DNA of 64,000 bases from Treponema sp. (GCA_022010055.1 CP091737.1:620001-684000); one strand, 5' to 3'; shown: positions 38,495 through 48,782, counted from the first letter of the stretch. Program-made: numbers and translations. Notes: generated by a model not told the origin, from the sequence alone.

Positions 38495-39646
38495 ATGAAA
38501 AGATTTGTAGTTTATCCGTCTGAAATGCTGAATGGAATGAGCCAGGTTTTATGCAAGGAAGAGCCTTGGTATCTTCATTCAGTTATATGGATTGTTTGCG
38601 GAATCGCTGCCGGAATTATATCTTTTGTTTGTTTTGGAAAAATTGATGATGTTGTAAAGGCCGATGGAATTGTAAGGCCCGCGACGAACATTTCCACAGT
38701 CAATAATATTTCTTCCGGGGAAATTGAATTTCTTTTTTATAAGCCGGGAGATTTTGTAAGGGCAGGGGAAAAATTGCTCTCAATAAAAAATGACAGCCTT
38801 TTGGCTCAGAAAAAATCTGTTGAAATTCAGCTTGAAGAAAATTGCGCTAAACTAAATGGTTTGGGCGCTCTTTTGGAGGGTTATGAAAAAAAATCAGAGA
38901 GCATTGAAACTGAAAACGGCACAATTCGGGCAAGGTTCAACTCTTTTGCCGCGGAAAGAAAACTCCTGAATGCAAGAATTGCCAGGACCGGGGAGCTTCT
39001 TGCAAAGGAAATCGCGCTTCCTGACAGTTCGACTACCGCAAGCGAAATTGAAGAAAAAAAATATGAATATTCTGTTTCCGTTATGGAATACGAGCAGTTT
39101 TGCGCCGGATTTTACAGTTCACTGAAACAGGAGATAGACTCATTGAAACTTGAGCGTGAGGAGCTTCAGAAACAGTTTGTGCAGGTGAACGAGGCTCTGA
39201 AAAATCTTACGCTGGTTTCTCCGGTGGACGGATTCGTTCAGGAAAAATCATCGCTGAACGTAGGCGATTATCTTTTTTCCGACCAGCAGGTTTTGAATAT
39301 TGTTCCTTCTGCGGACAAAAACTGCAGGATAGAGCTTCATGTTCCGGCGGAAAGCATGGGAAAACTGAAAAAAGGTCAAAAAGTAAAACTAAGGTTTCCG
39401 GCATTCCCTTATTCGGAATTTAAAGGAATTGATGGTGAGTTGAATGTGATTCAGCCTGATTCTGAACTTTCTGATTCCGGATTTTTGTATTTTACTGTTT
39501 ACGCATTTGCGGACTCAATGGAGCTGAAGGACAAACGGGGCTTGTGTTACCAGATAAAGCCTGGTTTTGAGGTAAATGCAAGGATTGTCTTGGAAAATCA
39601 GACCCTGCTGTATTTTCTTTTAAAAAAACTGGATTTTACAGTATGA
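38495..39646 (+). CDS. HlyD-family periplasmic adaptor protein
   Basis: 383 residues. One N-terminal membrane helix (~28-50), then a biotinyl-lipoyl half (DDVVKADGIVRPATNISTV), a long coiled-coil hairpin (~95-235, rich in Leu/Lys/Glu), the second lipoyl half (LTLVSPVDGFVQEKSSLNVG) and the beta-barrel region. It links the ABC exporter at 36330 to the outer-membrane channel. Its stop overlaps the next start (ATGA). Confidence 0.9.
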   Translation: MKRFVVYPSEMLNGMSQVLCKEEPWYLHSVIWIVCGIAAGIISFVCFGKIDDVVKADGIVRPATNISTVNNISSGEIEFLFYKPGDFVRAGEKLLSIKNDSLLAQKKSVEIQLEENCAKLNGLGALLEGYEKKSESIETENGTIRARFNSFAAERKLLNARIARTGELLAKEIALPDSSTTASEIEEKKYEYSVSVMEYEQFCAGFYSSLKQEIDSLKLEREELQKQFVQVNEALKNLTLVSPVDGFVQEKSSLNVGDYLFSDQQVLNIVPSADKNCRIELHVPAESMGKLKKGQKVKLRFPAFPYSEFKGIDGELNVIQPDSELSDSGFLYFTVYAFADSMELKDKRGLCYQIKPGFEVNARIVLENQTLLYFLLKKLDFTV

Positions 39647-40972
39647 AAAAAAGGTTTTTTCTTGTATTCGTATATTTTTTTCAGCATATTCTGGTTTTTT
39701 TGCTTTCTGCCGGAAGAAATTTCTTTTGAAAAACTCGATTTTTTTCAAATCGCCAGGCTCAGTCAATCTGTCATGTCTCTTGAGGCAAAAAAATACAGGC
39801 ATTTTTATGCGCCAAGACTCTATTTTGGTTCCGATGGGAAAATTTCAGGTGACATGGCGGACGGATGGGAAACTATATTTGCTTCGCCGTCCGTTGGTTT
39901 TTCTCAGGAATTACCAGGGCTTGCTTCAATATCTTTGGAATCAGGATATAACTTTATATTTACAGAAGATACAAACGATTTTTCAAATTCCATGTCGCAG
40001 TCGCTTGTGCTGCGCTTGCCGCTCGCGTTCAATAAAACAATGGTTGCGGCCGCTGATGATTTTGCCAAGAATTATTACCGCAAAAAAAAGCATCTTGCCT
40101 CGCTGGTTTTTTACAACGCAATTTCAGCCGGCACAAAGGACTTTGTTTCTGCCGTAGGAAATGCGGTTTACTATCGTGATTTGATTTTTCTGAATGAAAG
40201 GCGGCTTGCGTTTTTTGAAAAACTGAACGAAGACTGTGAAAAACTTTTTGCTTTGGGAAAAATCACTAGCATTGAATTGAGCGAGCAGTATTCAAAATTC
40301 CGGGATTTGATAAACGACCAGCATAATTGCCGGGTTTCTTTAGTCTCGTTTGAACAAAAAATCTTTGAGTTCGGTGAAAATCTTCCGAATGATACAATTT
40401 CCTTTGAAAAATTTGTAGTTTTTTGCGAGAATCTTGTTTCCGGGCGAAAAGAAACTTTTTTTTCAGATGAGGCGGAATTTCTTCAGATGGAAACAGATTG
40501 CATGAAGAGCGCGATTTCTTTTAAGTCGGCACTTAGTTTTTTGACAGCCGGGTTTTCCGTAACCAGCAGATATAGTCAAAATGAGTTTCTGTCGTTTGAA
40601 AATCCCGGCTGGTCGTTCACTCTTTCTTTTAAAATTCCGTGTTTTCCGGATGTTTTAAATATTTCAGAAATGAATAAATATGCATTGTCGGATAAACTGT
40701 ATCAACTTGAAAAAGCAAAAATTATCAGAAGCCAGGAATATTCTAAAAAATCCAGGGCGGCCGCTTTAAAGCTTTGCGAGGATTCTGTCCTGCATAAGGA
40801 AAAACTTCTGGAGCTTGAAGAAAAGCGTCTTGAATCATATAAAAATCTTATGGCTCTCGGCCGCTTGTCAGAATCAGATTTTCTGGCGCAAAAGGATGAG
40901 GCGGAGTTCGCGAGACTACAGTTTCTTTATTCAAGATTTCAGCTTGCTGTGCTTAAGCTCGGATTTTATTGA
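39643..40972 (+). CDS. TolC-like outer-membrane efflux protein (frame break in signal peptide)
   Basis: About 440 residues, mostly long amphipathic helices (DFAKNYYRKKKHLASLVFYN, ERRLAFFEKLNEDCEKLF, KLLELEEKRLESYKNLMALG) as in outer-membrane efflux proteins, ending LAVLKLGFY. The start is ATG 39643, overlapping hlyD, with a signal peptide MKKRFFLVFVYFFQHILVFL. The frame changes between ~39650 and 39715, probably at GCCGGAAGAAA, giving LLSA-EEISFEKLDF. Similarity to TolC is by structure pattern and context rather than a strict motif. Confidence 0.75.
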
Positions 40973-41042
40973 TTCCTTGTAAACCCCGCGTTAGTACGTT
41001 GCTGCATGTTTACTGCAACTTGCTTTCAAATTGTTGCCTTAA

Positions 41043-41080
41043 AATGAATATTTATTTATAATGTTGCATAAATATACGCT
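41043..41080 (+). promoter_or_regulatory. Tandem ARG boxes upstream of argR
   Basis: Box 1 core TGAATATTTATTTA (41045-41058) differs by one base from TGAATWWWWATTCA. Box 2 core TGCATAAATATACG (41065-41078) is weaker. As 18-bp boxes they are separated by 2 bp, the spacing used by ArgR hexamers, so argR is probably self-regulated. Confidence 0.6.
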
Positions 41081-41098
41081 TACAGCATAGAGGCAAAT

Positions 41099-41569
41099 GT
41101 GAAGGAACGTCTTACCCGCTTAAAGACAATCAGAAAGCTTATAAAAAATTACCGTATAGAAAGTCAGGATTCTCTTCTTGCTTACCTTGAAAAAGAAGGA
41201 TTTGAAGTTACCCAGGCGACTCTTTCCCGCGACTTGAAGCTACTGAAAGTTGGAAAAATTGCGGACGGTAATACCGGCTATGTCTACACGTTGCCGGGCG
41301 ATGATGAACGCCAGGAGTCTGAAATGATTTATATTCAGGATTTCTTGCGCGGATACGTAAGCATTGACTGGAGCGGAAATATTGTTGTCGTAAAGACTTT
41401 TCCAGGCCATGCAAATACAGTTTCCAATGCGCTTGATAATATGAATATGGATGAGATTCTGGGAACTGTCGCCGGGGACAACTGCCTTTTTGCCTGCCTC
41501 AGGGAAGGCGTTACAGGTGATCAGTTTATGGCTGAATTAAAACGAAGAATTCCGGAAATTGAAGAGTAA
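41099..41569 (+). CDS. argR: Arginine repressor
   Basis: 156 residues. The winged-helix DNA-binding half has TQATLSRDLKLLKVGKI. The C-terminal oligomerisation/arginine-binding half has TFPGHANTVSNALDNM and ILGTVAGDNC, with the arginine-binding aspartates. GTG start at 41099 with AGAGG. Preceded by ARG-box-like sites. No arginine genes are adjacent, so it acts in trans. queD follows immediately. Confidence 0.95.
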   Translation: MKERLTRLKTIRKLIKNYRIESQDSLLAYLEKEGFEVTQATLSRDLKLLKVGKIADGNTGYVYTLPGDDERQESEMIYIQDFLRGYVSIDWSGNIVVVKTFPGHANTVSNALDNMNMDEILGTVAGDNCLFACLREGVTGDQFMAELKRRIPEIEE

Positions 41570-41976
41570 ATGAATATGTATGAAGTCAGGGTTACGGCTG
41601 ATTTGCCGCAGCGCATTTTTTGCGCGATTACAATGGAAAATGTGAAAATCTTCACGGACATAATTATAAAGTTTATGCCCATGTCCGCGGTGAAAAATTG
41701 AATGAAGGCGGTATGCTGATGGATTTTTCTGCCTTAAAAAAAGCCCTTCGTGAAGTCTGTAAAAAACTTGACCATACAAACTTGAACGATATGCCGGTTT
41801 TTGAGCAGAATCCGAGCGCGGAACGCATTGCGGCATACATTTTTACCCGGATTATTGAGCTTGTAAAAAATGAAGGCGTTGACCTTTCCTATAATCCTGC
41901 TAAAAAAGAGCCGTGGCTCTGGGCAATAGACGTATTTGAGACAGAAACAAGCCGAGCCCGCTATTCAATCTGCTAG
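41570..41976 (+). CDS. queD: 6-carboxy-tetrahydropterin synthase (frame break near 41602)
   Basis: About 135 residues. ATG 41570 directly follows the argR stop. The zinc site is AAAH...ENLHGHNYKV; the catalytic region DHTNLND is present. The start is read as MNMYEVRVTADF and the frame breaks at GATTTGCCG; one more T gives ADFAAAHFLRDYNGKC. Makes the queuosine precursor from dihydroneopterin triphosphate. It ends RYSIC. Other queuosine genes are not in the window. Confidence 0.9.
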
Positions 41977-42003
41977 AAAAACTTCGGCATTAAAAGTTAA
42001 AAT

Positions 42004-42768
42004 TTATATCCGGACAGGAATTCCTTCATTTTTTAATGTATCTTTAATGGAATTTACAGTGTACTGTCCGGAATGGACCATTGTTGCTATCAGGGCTGCA
42101 TCCGCCTTGCCGTCAGACAGGACTTTTGCCATGTGCTCCGGAGTTCCGGCTCCGCCTGAAGCGATTACAGGAACGGAAACAGCCTCTGAAATCATTCTTG
42201 TAAGCTGAACGTCGTAACCGTCCTTTGTTCCGTCTGCATCCATTGAGTTTAATACAATTTCCCCTGCGCCAAGCTCAACTGCTCTGACCGCCCATTCTCT
42301 GGCGTCCAACCCTGTTTCTATGCGTCCGCCGTGGATTGTTGTTCCGTAGCCGCTCGGTTTTGTGGAATCTTTTTTTACATCCATTCCAAGAACTATGCAT
42401 TGTGAACCGAAAATCCTTGCGCCTTCTTTTATCAGGTCAGGATTTTTTACGGCAGGACTGTTCAGACTTACTTTTTCAGCGCCCGCAAGAATTGTCTGCC
42501 TTATGTCATCTATTGTATTGATTCCACCGCCTACGCAAAACGGAATGAAAACCTGGCCTGCGACTTTTGATATAAGGTCAAGAATCGGGCCGCGTCCACG
42601 CGCGGAAGCGATAATATCGTAAAAAACAAGCTCGTCAACGCCCTGCCTGTAATATTCTGCCGCCATTTCAACAGGATCTCCGATATCTACGTTGTTAAGG
42701 AATTTTACACCTTTTGTGGTTCGGCCGTCCTTTACGTCAAGGCAAACTATTATTCTTTTTTTCAGCAT
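42004..42768 (-). CDS. hisF: Imidazole glycerol phosphate synthase subunit HisF
   Basis: 254-residue (beta-alpha)8 barrel. [19 protein letters not shown] carries the first catalytic Asp, [12 protein letters not shown] the phosphate loop, and [12 protein letters not shown] the second Asp. It uses ammonia from HisH to form IGP and AICAR. hisH starts the pair 2 bp upstream. No other his genes are in the window. Confidence 0.97.
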   Translation of the reverse strand: MLKKRIIVCLDVKDGRTTKGVKFLNNVDIGDPVEMAAEYYRQGVDELVFYDIIASARGRGPILDLISKVAGQVFIPFCVGGGINTIDDIRQTILAGAEKVSLNSPAVKNPDLIKEGARIFGSQCIVLGMDVKKDSTKPSGYGTTIHGGRIETGLDAREWAVRAVELGAGEIVLNSMDADGTKDGYDVQLTRMISEAVSVPVIASGGAGTPEHMAKVLSDGKADAALIATMVHSGQYTVNSIKDTLKNEGIPVRI

Positions 42769-42770
42769 TA

Positions 42771-43403
42771 TTATTCTCCCGCAAAATTTTTCAGAATCTG
42801 AAGACCTCGTTCACCTGATTTTTCAGGGTGAAACTGAAAAACAGTTATATTGTCTTTTTCAATGCATGATGGAACTTTTACGCCGTAGTCGCAGGTTGCC
42901 TTGATAACAGATTTGTCTTCCGGACAGATTACATACGAATGGACAAAATAAAAATCAGAATGTTCTGGAATTTTCTCAAAAAGCGAAGAGCCGCCGTTCG
43001 TGTAGCTCAAGTCGTTCCAGCCCATGTGGGGGCATTTTAATTTTTCGTCAGGATTTTTGTCTTCTTCCTTCCACAGATTTTTGAAATGTCTTATTTTTCC
43101 GGGTATAAGTCCAAGGCAATCAGTGTTTCCTTCCTCTGAAAAATCAAAGATTATCTGCGCGCCAAGACAAAAACCCGCAAGTTTTTTTCCGCTTTTTACA
43201 AAATCTTTAATAAATGTATCAAAACCTGTCTTTTTCAGCTGTTCCATGGCATACGCGGCGTCGCCAACTCCGGGAAAAATAATTTTATCGCATTTTTCCA
43301 GGTCGGCAGGCTTTTTTGAAAGCGTAAATTCTGCATTCAAAAACTTTAGCGCCCGCGCCACGCTTGTTATATTTCCAGCGTTGTAATCAATAATTCCAAT
43401 CAT
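42771..43403 (-). CDS. hisH: Imidazole glycerol phosphate synthase subunit HisH (glutaminase)
   Basis: 210 residues from ATG 43403 ([11 protein letters not shown]). The class I amidotransferase nucleophile is in [12 protein letters not shown] and the catalytic His-Glu in [11 protein letters not shown]. It supplies ammonia to HisF. A consensus promoter places its -10 only 6 nt from the ATG, with no SD, so the transcript is probably leaderless; that also decides this start over an upstream in-frame one. Confidence 0.95.
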   Translation of the reverse strand: MIGIIDYNAGNITSVARALKFLNAEFTLSKKPADLEKCDKIIFPGVGDAAYAMEQLKKTGFDTFIKDFVKSGKKLAGFCLGAQIIFDFSEEGNTDCLGLIPGKIRHFKNLWKEEDKNPDEKLKCPHMGWNDLSYTNGGSSLFEKIPEHSDFYFVHSYVICPEDKSVIKATCDYGVKVPSCIEKDNITVFQFHPEKSGERGLQILKNFAGE

Positions 43404-43409
43404 ATTGCA

Positions 43410-43438
43410 ATTATAAAAATTAAGGGAAAATAGTTCAA
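43410..43438 (-). promoter_or_regulatory. Consensus promoter giving a leaderless hisH transcript
   Basis: Minus strand: TTGAAC (43438-43433), 17 bp, TATAAT (43415-43410), 6 nt, then ATG at 43403. Confidence 0.72.
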
Positions 43439-43495
43439 TCAGATTCATTTTTTTTTATTTGTAAAAAACGGCATTCAATCAGCCGATAAAAAAAT

Positions 43496-43747
43496 ATGAA
43501 AATTTCTGAACTTTTGCCAATTTTAAAGCAGGTGCTAACAAATCCGTATGTTATTGGAACGGCGGTGGTTGTCATTCTTTTTATGAATTTTTGCTCTTTT
43601 GTATGTAATTACAAAAAAAGACCGCCAAAAGGAAAGAAGAAAAATGCAAAAAAAGCGGCGCCTCAGCAACCTAAGGAACAGACAGAAAAATCGGAGTCAT
43701 CTTCTCAATCCGCCGGCGAAGATGACAAGTCTTCCGGCGAAAAATAA
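43496..43747 (+). CDS. Small single-span membrane protein, unknown (83 aa)
   Basis: One membrane helix (about residues 19-37, VIGTAVVVILFMNFCSFVC) followed by a basic stretch (KKRPPKGKKKNAKKAA) and a Ser/Glu/Gln-rich tail. By the positive-inside rule the C-terminal part is cytoplasmic. Family unknown; low-complexity tail. Its 3' end overlaps the 3' end of the convergent recQ-like gene if that gene really extends to 43671. Confidence 0.6.
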   Translation: MKISELLPILKQVLTNPYVIGTAVVVILFMNFCSFVCNYKKRPPKGKKKNAKKAAPQQPKEQTEKSESSSQSAGEDDKSSGEK

Positions 43748-45522
43748 AAAAAGCAATTCTTGGAATCCTGAAAAACCTGATTTTTCTGCTGAACCGCCTT
43801 TGCTTTTCTTTTTTATCATGATTTTCCGGCTTTTCCCGTATTTTCAGCCTTCCTTTCCACGGCCAGCCGCAGATTTCAATTTTTTTTGATGACAGCAGGG
43901 ATTCCATGACTAGGCAAAAATTTTCGTGGTTCCATATATTGACTCCTGTAAAAGGAATGGTTATCCGGTTCATAAATTTCGTGTAGAATTTTTCAAAACT
44001 TTCCCTTGTAAAATATTTTTCGCTAAGTTCAATCAGCCTGAACGCAATCTCTTCATCGTCCGCTACATTTCCGGAAGGCATATCTTTTTCAACAAAGTGA
44101 CGGCTCGAAACTTTGTGAAAATCTGAAATTTTCTGCGCAATTTTTATTCTTACAGGAAAATTTTCATAGAAACGGCTGGAAATTCCGCTCTCTCCGGAAC
44201 ATCTTAAGGATTTTTTTCCTGAAGTCTTACTCTCACTGTTTTTTTCATGGCGGTAAGAATCAGTTTTTAAAAACGCTTTTCCGCGGCAAATATCGCAGCC
44301 GCTGCAGACCGCCTGTTCCGCCCCAAGTGCATCCAGCAAAACCTGCCGCCTGCAACTCTTTGTCCCGGCGAATTCCCTGAGCGCCGCCTTTCTGCTTCCA
44401 GAAGGAAATTCCGCAAACCTTAAGGAATCTTCAAAATTCCACAGAAGAATCGCGTTCGCCACGCTTCCATCCCGGCCGCCGCGTCCGGCTTCCTGAATAT
44501 ACGCTTCCGCGGTTTGCGGCGGATCAAGGTGAACCACCGTATGAATGTCCTTTTTGTCCACTCCCATTCCGTATGCGCAGGTCGCGCACAAAACCGCATC
44601 TTTCCGGCTGAAAAACCATTCTTCAATCTTAGTCTTTTCCCCGCGCTCCATTCCTGCGTGATAAAATTTCGCGGTTTCCGCTCCAAACGCTGTGTTCAGC
44701 TCCTGCGCCATGTCTTCAGTGCGGCTTCTTGTTCCGCAAAAAATAATCATAGGGCGCGCCTCCGTCTTTGCAAGAACAAGCGCCGCCGCCTTCTTGGACG
44801 CAACTTTTTTTACATAATAATGTATGTTAGGGCGGTCGCTTTCGCTTCTTACGATATGCGCCTCTCCGTTAAAAAGCACATCGGAGATTCTTGCGAGAAC
44901 TTCCGGCGATGCTGTCGCCGTAAAAGCCGTTACAACCGGAACATCCAGAGTCCTTAAAATCTTTCCAAGCTCCAGATATGCCGGTCTGAACGTATCGCCC
45001 CATTCGCTGACGCAGTGCGCCTCATCAATCGCGATATGGGAAATTCCGTATTCTTTCAGCCTTCCGGTCAGTTTCGTCCGAAAGAATTTCCGGATTTGCA
45101 ATTATTATTTTTGCGCCGCCATCCAGAAGCCTGAAATTTTCATCGCGCTCTTCAGCTGTTTGCCCGCCCCTGAAAATCGCGGCTTTTATTCCGCCTTCGG
45201 ACATCCGTCTGTACTGGTCGCCCATCAGGGCAAGCAGCGGATAGATTACGAGCGTCGGGCCTTCCATTAAAATTGCCGGAATCTGAAAGCACAGAGATTT
45301 TCCTGCCCCGGTCGGAAGCAGCACGATTTGTTTTCCATCGCAGTCTAAAAGTCCTTCCTCATCTCCGCGTTTTTTAGCGGAAAAATAGGAATCCATAATA
45401 TTTCCCACGACCAGCCTTTGCCACGGAAAAAGGTACTTTATTCCGAAATTTTCCAGAGCCGCCTGCGCCGCCGGATCATCCGGGCAAAAATCATCCGCAT
45501 CAAGTTTTACAAGTTCTTCCAT
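43671..45522 (-). CDS. recQ: RecQ-family ATP-dependent DNA helicase (frame break near 45060)
   Basis: Walker A VLLPTGAGKSLCFQIPA, DEAH box IDEAHCVSEWGDTFRPAY, FTATASPEV (motif III), AYGMGVDKKDIHTVVH and QEAGRGGRDG (motif VI) are RecQ-like; a zinc-type CSGCDIC lies after the helicase core. I start at MEELVKLDADDF (ATG 45522). The frame changes within GAAACTGACCGGAAGGCTGAAAG, joining IIIANPEILSDET to RLKEYGISHIAIDEAH. The last ~60 residues are highly basic and run over the convergent small gene, so the true end may be earlier, with another frame break near 43810. Confidence 0.83.
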
Positions 45523-45737
45523 AAAATTAAATAGCAGAATAAAATCAAAAACTGAAGTGATTTTCATTTTTTTTCTTTTCAGGACGCAAATTTTTTCAGC
45601 AACGGGCTTTCCGGGGTTCCGGCTGTCCGCCTCATTGCTTCGCAAAACGCCTTCGGCGTTCCCCTCCAATCCCGCGTAAGAATCTTTTTCATCATTTTGT
45701 TTTTTCCGCCGATAATCAAACTTGTAAGTGAGGTTCT

Positions 45738-46979
45738 ATGAAAAAAACTGTTTTATGCGCAGTCTTATGCTGCATTGCCTTTTCTGTGTTTTCCCAGACG
45801 GAAAATCAGAATCCGACATTGCTTGAATTCAAATTTCACAAAAACGACAAAAGCCGCATTATTTCAACTGTAGACGAAAATGTCTACCTGAACGGAATGT
45901 TAAATCATAAATCTGTAATCCTGAACAGAATCTCAAGCGAAATTACGGATGTTCTGCCGGATGGCTCAGGAATATGCTCCGCGGTTTTTATGACTACAGA
46001 AAACGCCACAACTCAAAACGGCATTTTTTCAGAAAATTACAGCTGGGGCGAGGAATACAAAAGCGTTTTTACGCGCGATTCAAACGGAAAATATAAAATT
46101 GACGACATCTATTTTATGCCGACCGTTCGCGATGTTCCTGTTTTTCCCGGTTATGCTATAAAACCTGGCGACAAATGGCAGGCGGAAGGGCATGAGGCGC
46201 ACGATATGCGCAGGACTTTCAATATTCAAAAGCCGTTTAAAGTTCCTTTTTCGGCGGACTACGAATATCTTGGCGACGAAACCGGCGAAAACGGAAAAGT
46301 TCTGAACAAAATCAGCATCTTTTATAAACTATATTTTGAAAGTCCGGCTCAAGGCTCTTTCAGCCGGAATTCCGGGAATCTTCCGCGCATTACAAAAGGT
46401 TTTTCAAACCAGATTATTTACTGGGACAACGAGCGCGGCGCTATTGACCATTATTCAGAAGAATTCCGCATTATGATAGAAACTTTCCTTGGCGACCAGA
46501 TTCTTTTTACAGGCACGGCGCGCGCGGAGGTTACAGAATTTGAGCGCGTGAACACAAAAGAAAACCGCGAAAAAATTTCAAAAACCTTGGACACCCTTGG
46601 CCTTGAAAATGTCGAGCTCAAAGAAAACGAAAAGGGGCTTACGATTTCAATAGAAAACATCCAGTTCCTTCCGGATTCTTCAGAACTTGTTCCGGCGGAA
46701 AAAGAAAAGCTTGCAAGAATTGCGGAAATTCTTAAAGGTTTTGAAAATGATCTTCTTGTTACAGGACACTGCGCAAACCGTGGAACTCTTCGCAACCAGC
46801 AGCGTATTTCAGAACAGCGCGCCGCCTCTGTTGCGGAGTATCTTTCCACTCTAAAAGTCCGCGAGCCAAAATGTATCTTTACGCAGGGAAAAGGAGCTTC
46901 CGAACCGGTCGCATCCAACTCCACAGAAGTCGGACGCGCCAAGAACCGCCGCGTGGAAATTACAATTATGGACGAATAG
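45738..46979 (+). CDS. OmpA-family outer-membrane/peptidoglycan-associated protein
   Basis: 413 residues. Signal peptide MKKTVLCAVLCCIAFSVFSQ. Residues ~25-280 are an unassigned beta-rich domain. The last ~120 residues are an OmpA C-terminal domain: IQFLPDSSELVPAEKEKLAR, TGHCANRGTLRNQQRISEQR and VGRAKNRRVEITI, the peptidoglycan-binding fold. It probably anchors the outer membrane or a surface complex to the cell wall. RBS GAGG before ATG 45738. Confidence 0.88.
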   Translation: MKKTVLCAVLCCIAFSVFSQTENQNPTLLEFKFHKNDKSRIISTVDENVYLNGMLNHKSVILNRISSEITDVLPDGSGICSAVFMTTENATTQNGIFSENYSWGEEYKSVFTRDSNGKYKIDDIYFMPTVRDVPVFPGYAIKPGDKWQAEGHEAHDMRRTFNIQKPFKVPFSADYEYLGDETGENGKVLNKISIFYKLYFESPAQGSFSRNSGNLPRITKGFSNQIIYWDNERGAIDHYSEEFRIMIETFLGDQILFTGTARAEVTEFERVNTKENREKISKTLDTLGLENVELKENEKGLTISIENIQFLPDSSELVPAEKEKLARIAEILKGFENDLLVTGHCANRGTLRNQQRISEQRAASVAEYLSTLKVREPKCIFTQGKGASEPVASNSTEVGRAKNRRVEITIMDE

Positions 46980-47000
46980 CCCAAAAATTGGCTGCGCCGT

Positions 47001-48680
47001 TTATTCTACGGTGGCAGTCTGCATGTTCAGCAGGGCGTTTTTATTTCCTGCAAGGTATTCTTCGCATCGCTCCTGTGTCATCGGTTTTCCAAGCAAAAAT
47101 CCCTGGATTATGCTGCAGTTGAATTTCTTTAAAAGCTCAAGCTGCGAATTCTGCTCCACACCTTCCGCAATCGTTGTAAGCCCCATGTTGGAAACCATGG
47201 ATATAATGGAATTAGTGATGTTCGCCTGAATTCCGTTTGTGGAAGTTATATCGTTTATAAACGACTTGTCGATTTTAAGAGTGTCAAGCGGAAGCATCTG
47301 CAGATAACTTAAGGAAGAGTAGCCGGTTCCAAAGTCATCGAGCGAAATTCTGAACCCCATGTCTTTCATTATTTTTAACTTTGAAACAGTATCTTCCATG
47401 TTGTCAATCATTATGCCTTCGGTGATTTCAATTTCAATAAATCTAGGATTGATGTCATAGGTTATAAGAAGATTTCTAAGTTCATCCAGAATATTTGGCT
47501 GTTTCAGCTGGATTGGAGAAAGGTTTACGGAAATGACTCCGGTAAAATAATAGTTTGTCTGCCATTTTTTCAGCGTGGCAAAAGCGGTATTTAAAACCCA
47601 TGTTCCAATAGGCAGTATGAGTCCGCATTCTTCGGCGAGAGGAATAAAGACTGAAGGCGGAATCTGTCCGAACTGTTCATCGTGCCAGCGGATAAGCGCC
47701 TCAAATCCGCGTAGAGTTCCTGTCTTTGCATCAAACTGCGGCTGGTAGGAAAGCTTGAACTGGCTTGAAAGCACCGCCTGTGTCATCCTGTTTTGAATGT
47801 TCAGTTTTTGAATAAAAACGCGCTGCATATCCGGCTTAAAAAACTGAAACTGGTTTTTTCCGTCTTTTTTTGCCGAATGCATCGCAATATCCGCAAACCG
47901 CAGGAGTTCAGTCCTGCTGCATGAATTGTCCGGATAAACGGAAATTCCGCCGGATACGCTTATTTCCTGAATCATAAACGCTTCAAGGATTGTGTCGCTT
48001 ATGTTTACTATTGAATCCGTTGAGATGGAATTCTGGATTACGGCAAGGAATTCATCTCCGCAAAAGCGGTACGAGCTTATAATTCTTTTTGAAAACTGCT
48101 GAAGGATTTCCGCGGTTTTTTTTATGATTTCATCTCCGGCCTGATGACCTTTTGCGTCATTTATATTTTTAAGGTTGTCAATATTTATAAGAAGAAGACC
48201 AATCTTGTTTCCGTCAAATTCGGCTCTTTCCAGCATGCGCGGGAATTCTTCGTCAAAAAGATTGCGGTTCGGCATTAAAGTCCTGGAATCTATAAAGGCG
48301 ATGTCCCTCAGTTTTTTCTCGTTGTTTTTCTTTTCAGTAATGTTAAAAAGGTTTACTACAATCATTCCGTCGGCCGTTCCGCGGAACTGCACTTCAAACC
48401 ATGCGTTGCTCAGCTCTGAATAATAATCTATCGGAGAGACAAAAATTCCGTTCAAGGCTTTGTCTCCTAAATCAATCCATGGAATGTCAGGGGTAAGCAA
48501 ATCTCTTAAATCTGAAAATTTTTTGCAGTTGGAAATATTTGGATTTACAGAACTATAAAAACTTTCGTTCGCAAATACAAGCTCAAAATCTGTAATCTTA
48601 GAACCGTCATGAATTGGTTTTGCAATCAAAATCGGTGAAGAAAAAGCATTTAATATCGAAGAAAAATCCGGGTCATTCAT
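47001..48680 (-). CDS. PAS-GGDEF-EAL c-di-GMP signalling protein with degenerate GGDEF
   Basis: 559 residues: a PAS-like sensor (~1-115), GGDEF (~125-285) and EAL (~295-545). The GGDEF loop reads FCGDEF (Cys for the first Gly), so cyclase activity is doubtful. The EAL part is complete (GFEALIRW, EITEGIMIDN, LDDFGTGYSSLSYL, LKIDKSFI), so it is probably a phosphodiesterase, perhaps GTP-regulated. No signal peptide or membrane helix. A perfect TTGACA/17/TAAAAT promoter ends 6 nt from the ATG: a leaderless candidate. Confidence 0.92.
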   Translation of the reverse strand: MNDPDFSSILNAFSSPILIAKPIHDGSKITDFELVFANESFYSSVNPNISNCKKFSDLRDLLTPDIPWIDLGDKALNGIFVSPIDYYSELSNAWFEVQFRGTADGMIVVNLFNITEKKNNEKKLRDIAFIDSRTLMPNRNLFDEEFPRMLERAEFDGNKIGLLLINIDNLKNINDAKGHQAGDEIIKKTAEILQQFSKRIISSYRFCGDEFLAVIQNSISTDSIVNISDTILEAFMIQEISVSGGISVYPDNSCSRTELLRFADIAMHSAKKDGKNQFQFFKPDMQRVFIQKLNIQNRMTQAVLSSQFKLSYQPQFDAKTGTLRGFEALIRWHDEQFGQIPPSVFIPLAEECGLILPIGTWVLNTAFATLKKWQTNYYFTGVISVNLSPIQLKQPNILDELRNLLITYDINPRFIEIEITEGIMIDNMEDTVSKLKIMKDMGFRISLDDFGTGYSSLSYLQMLPLDTLKIDKSFINDITSTNGIQANITNSIISMVSNMGLTTIAEGVEQNSQLELLKKFNCSIIQGFLLGKPMTQERCEEYLAGNKNALLNMQTATVE

Positions 48681-48686
48681 AAAATA

Positions 48687-48715
48687 ATTTTACATTCAAA
48701 TATGCTGTTTGTCAA
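48687..48715 (-). promoter_or_regulatory. Near-consensus promoter giving a leaderless EAL-gene transcript
   Basis: Minus strand TTGACA (48715-48710), 17-bp spacer, TAAAAT (48692-48687), 6 nt, ATG at 48680. Confidence 0.75.
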
Positions 48716-48782
48716 AAAGATGTCAAAAAACATCGGGCGCCATAAAATTTCCAGGCAGTCCGATGTTCAGGTTGATAAAATA

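Noticed and set aside
40973..41042. Terminator hairpin GTTGC/GCAAC after the TolC-like gene
   Set aside because: Only five uninterrupted pairs and no T tail.
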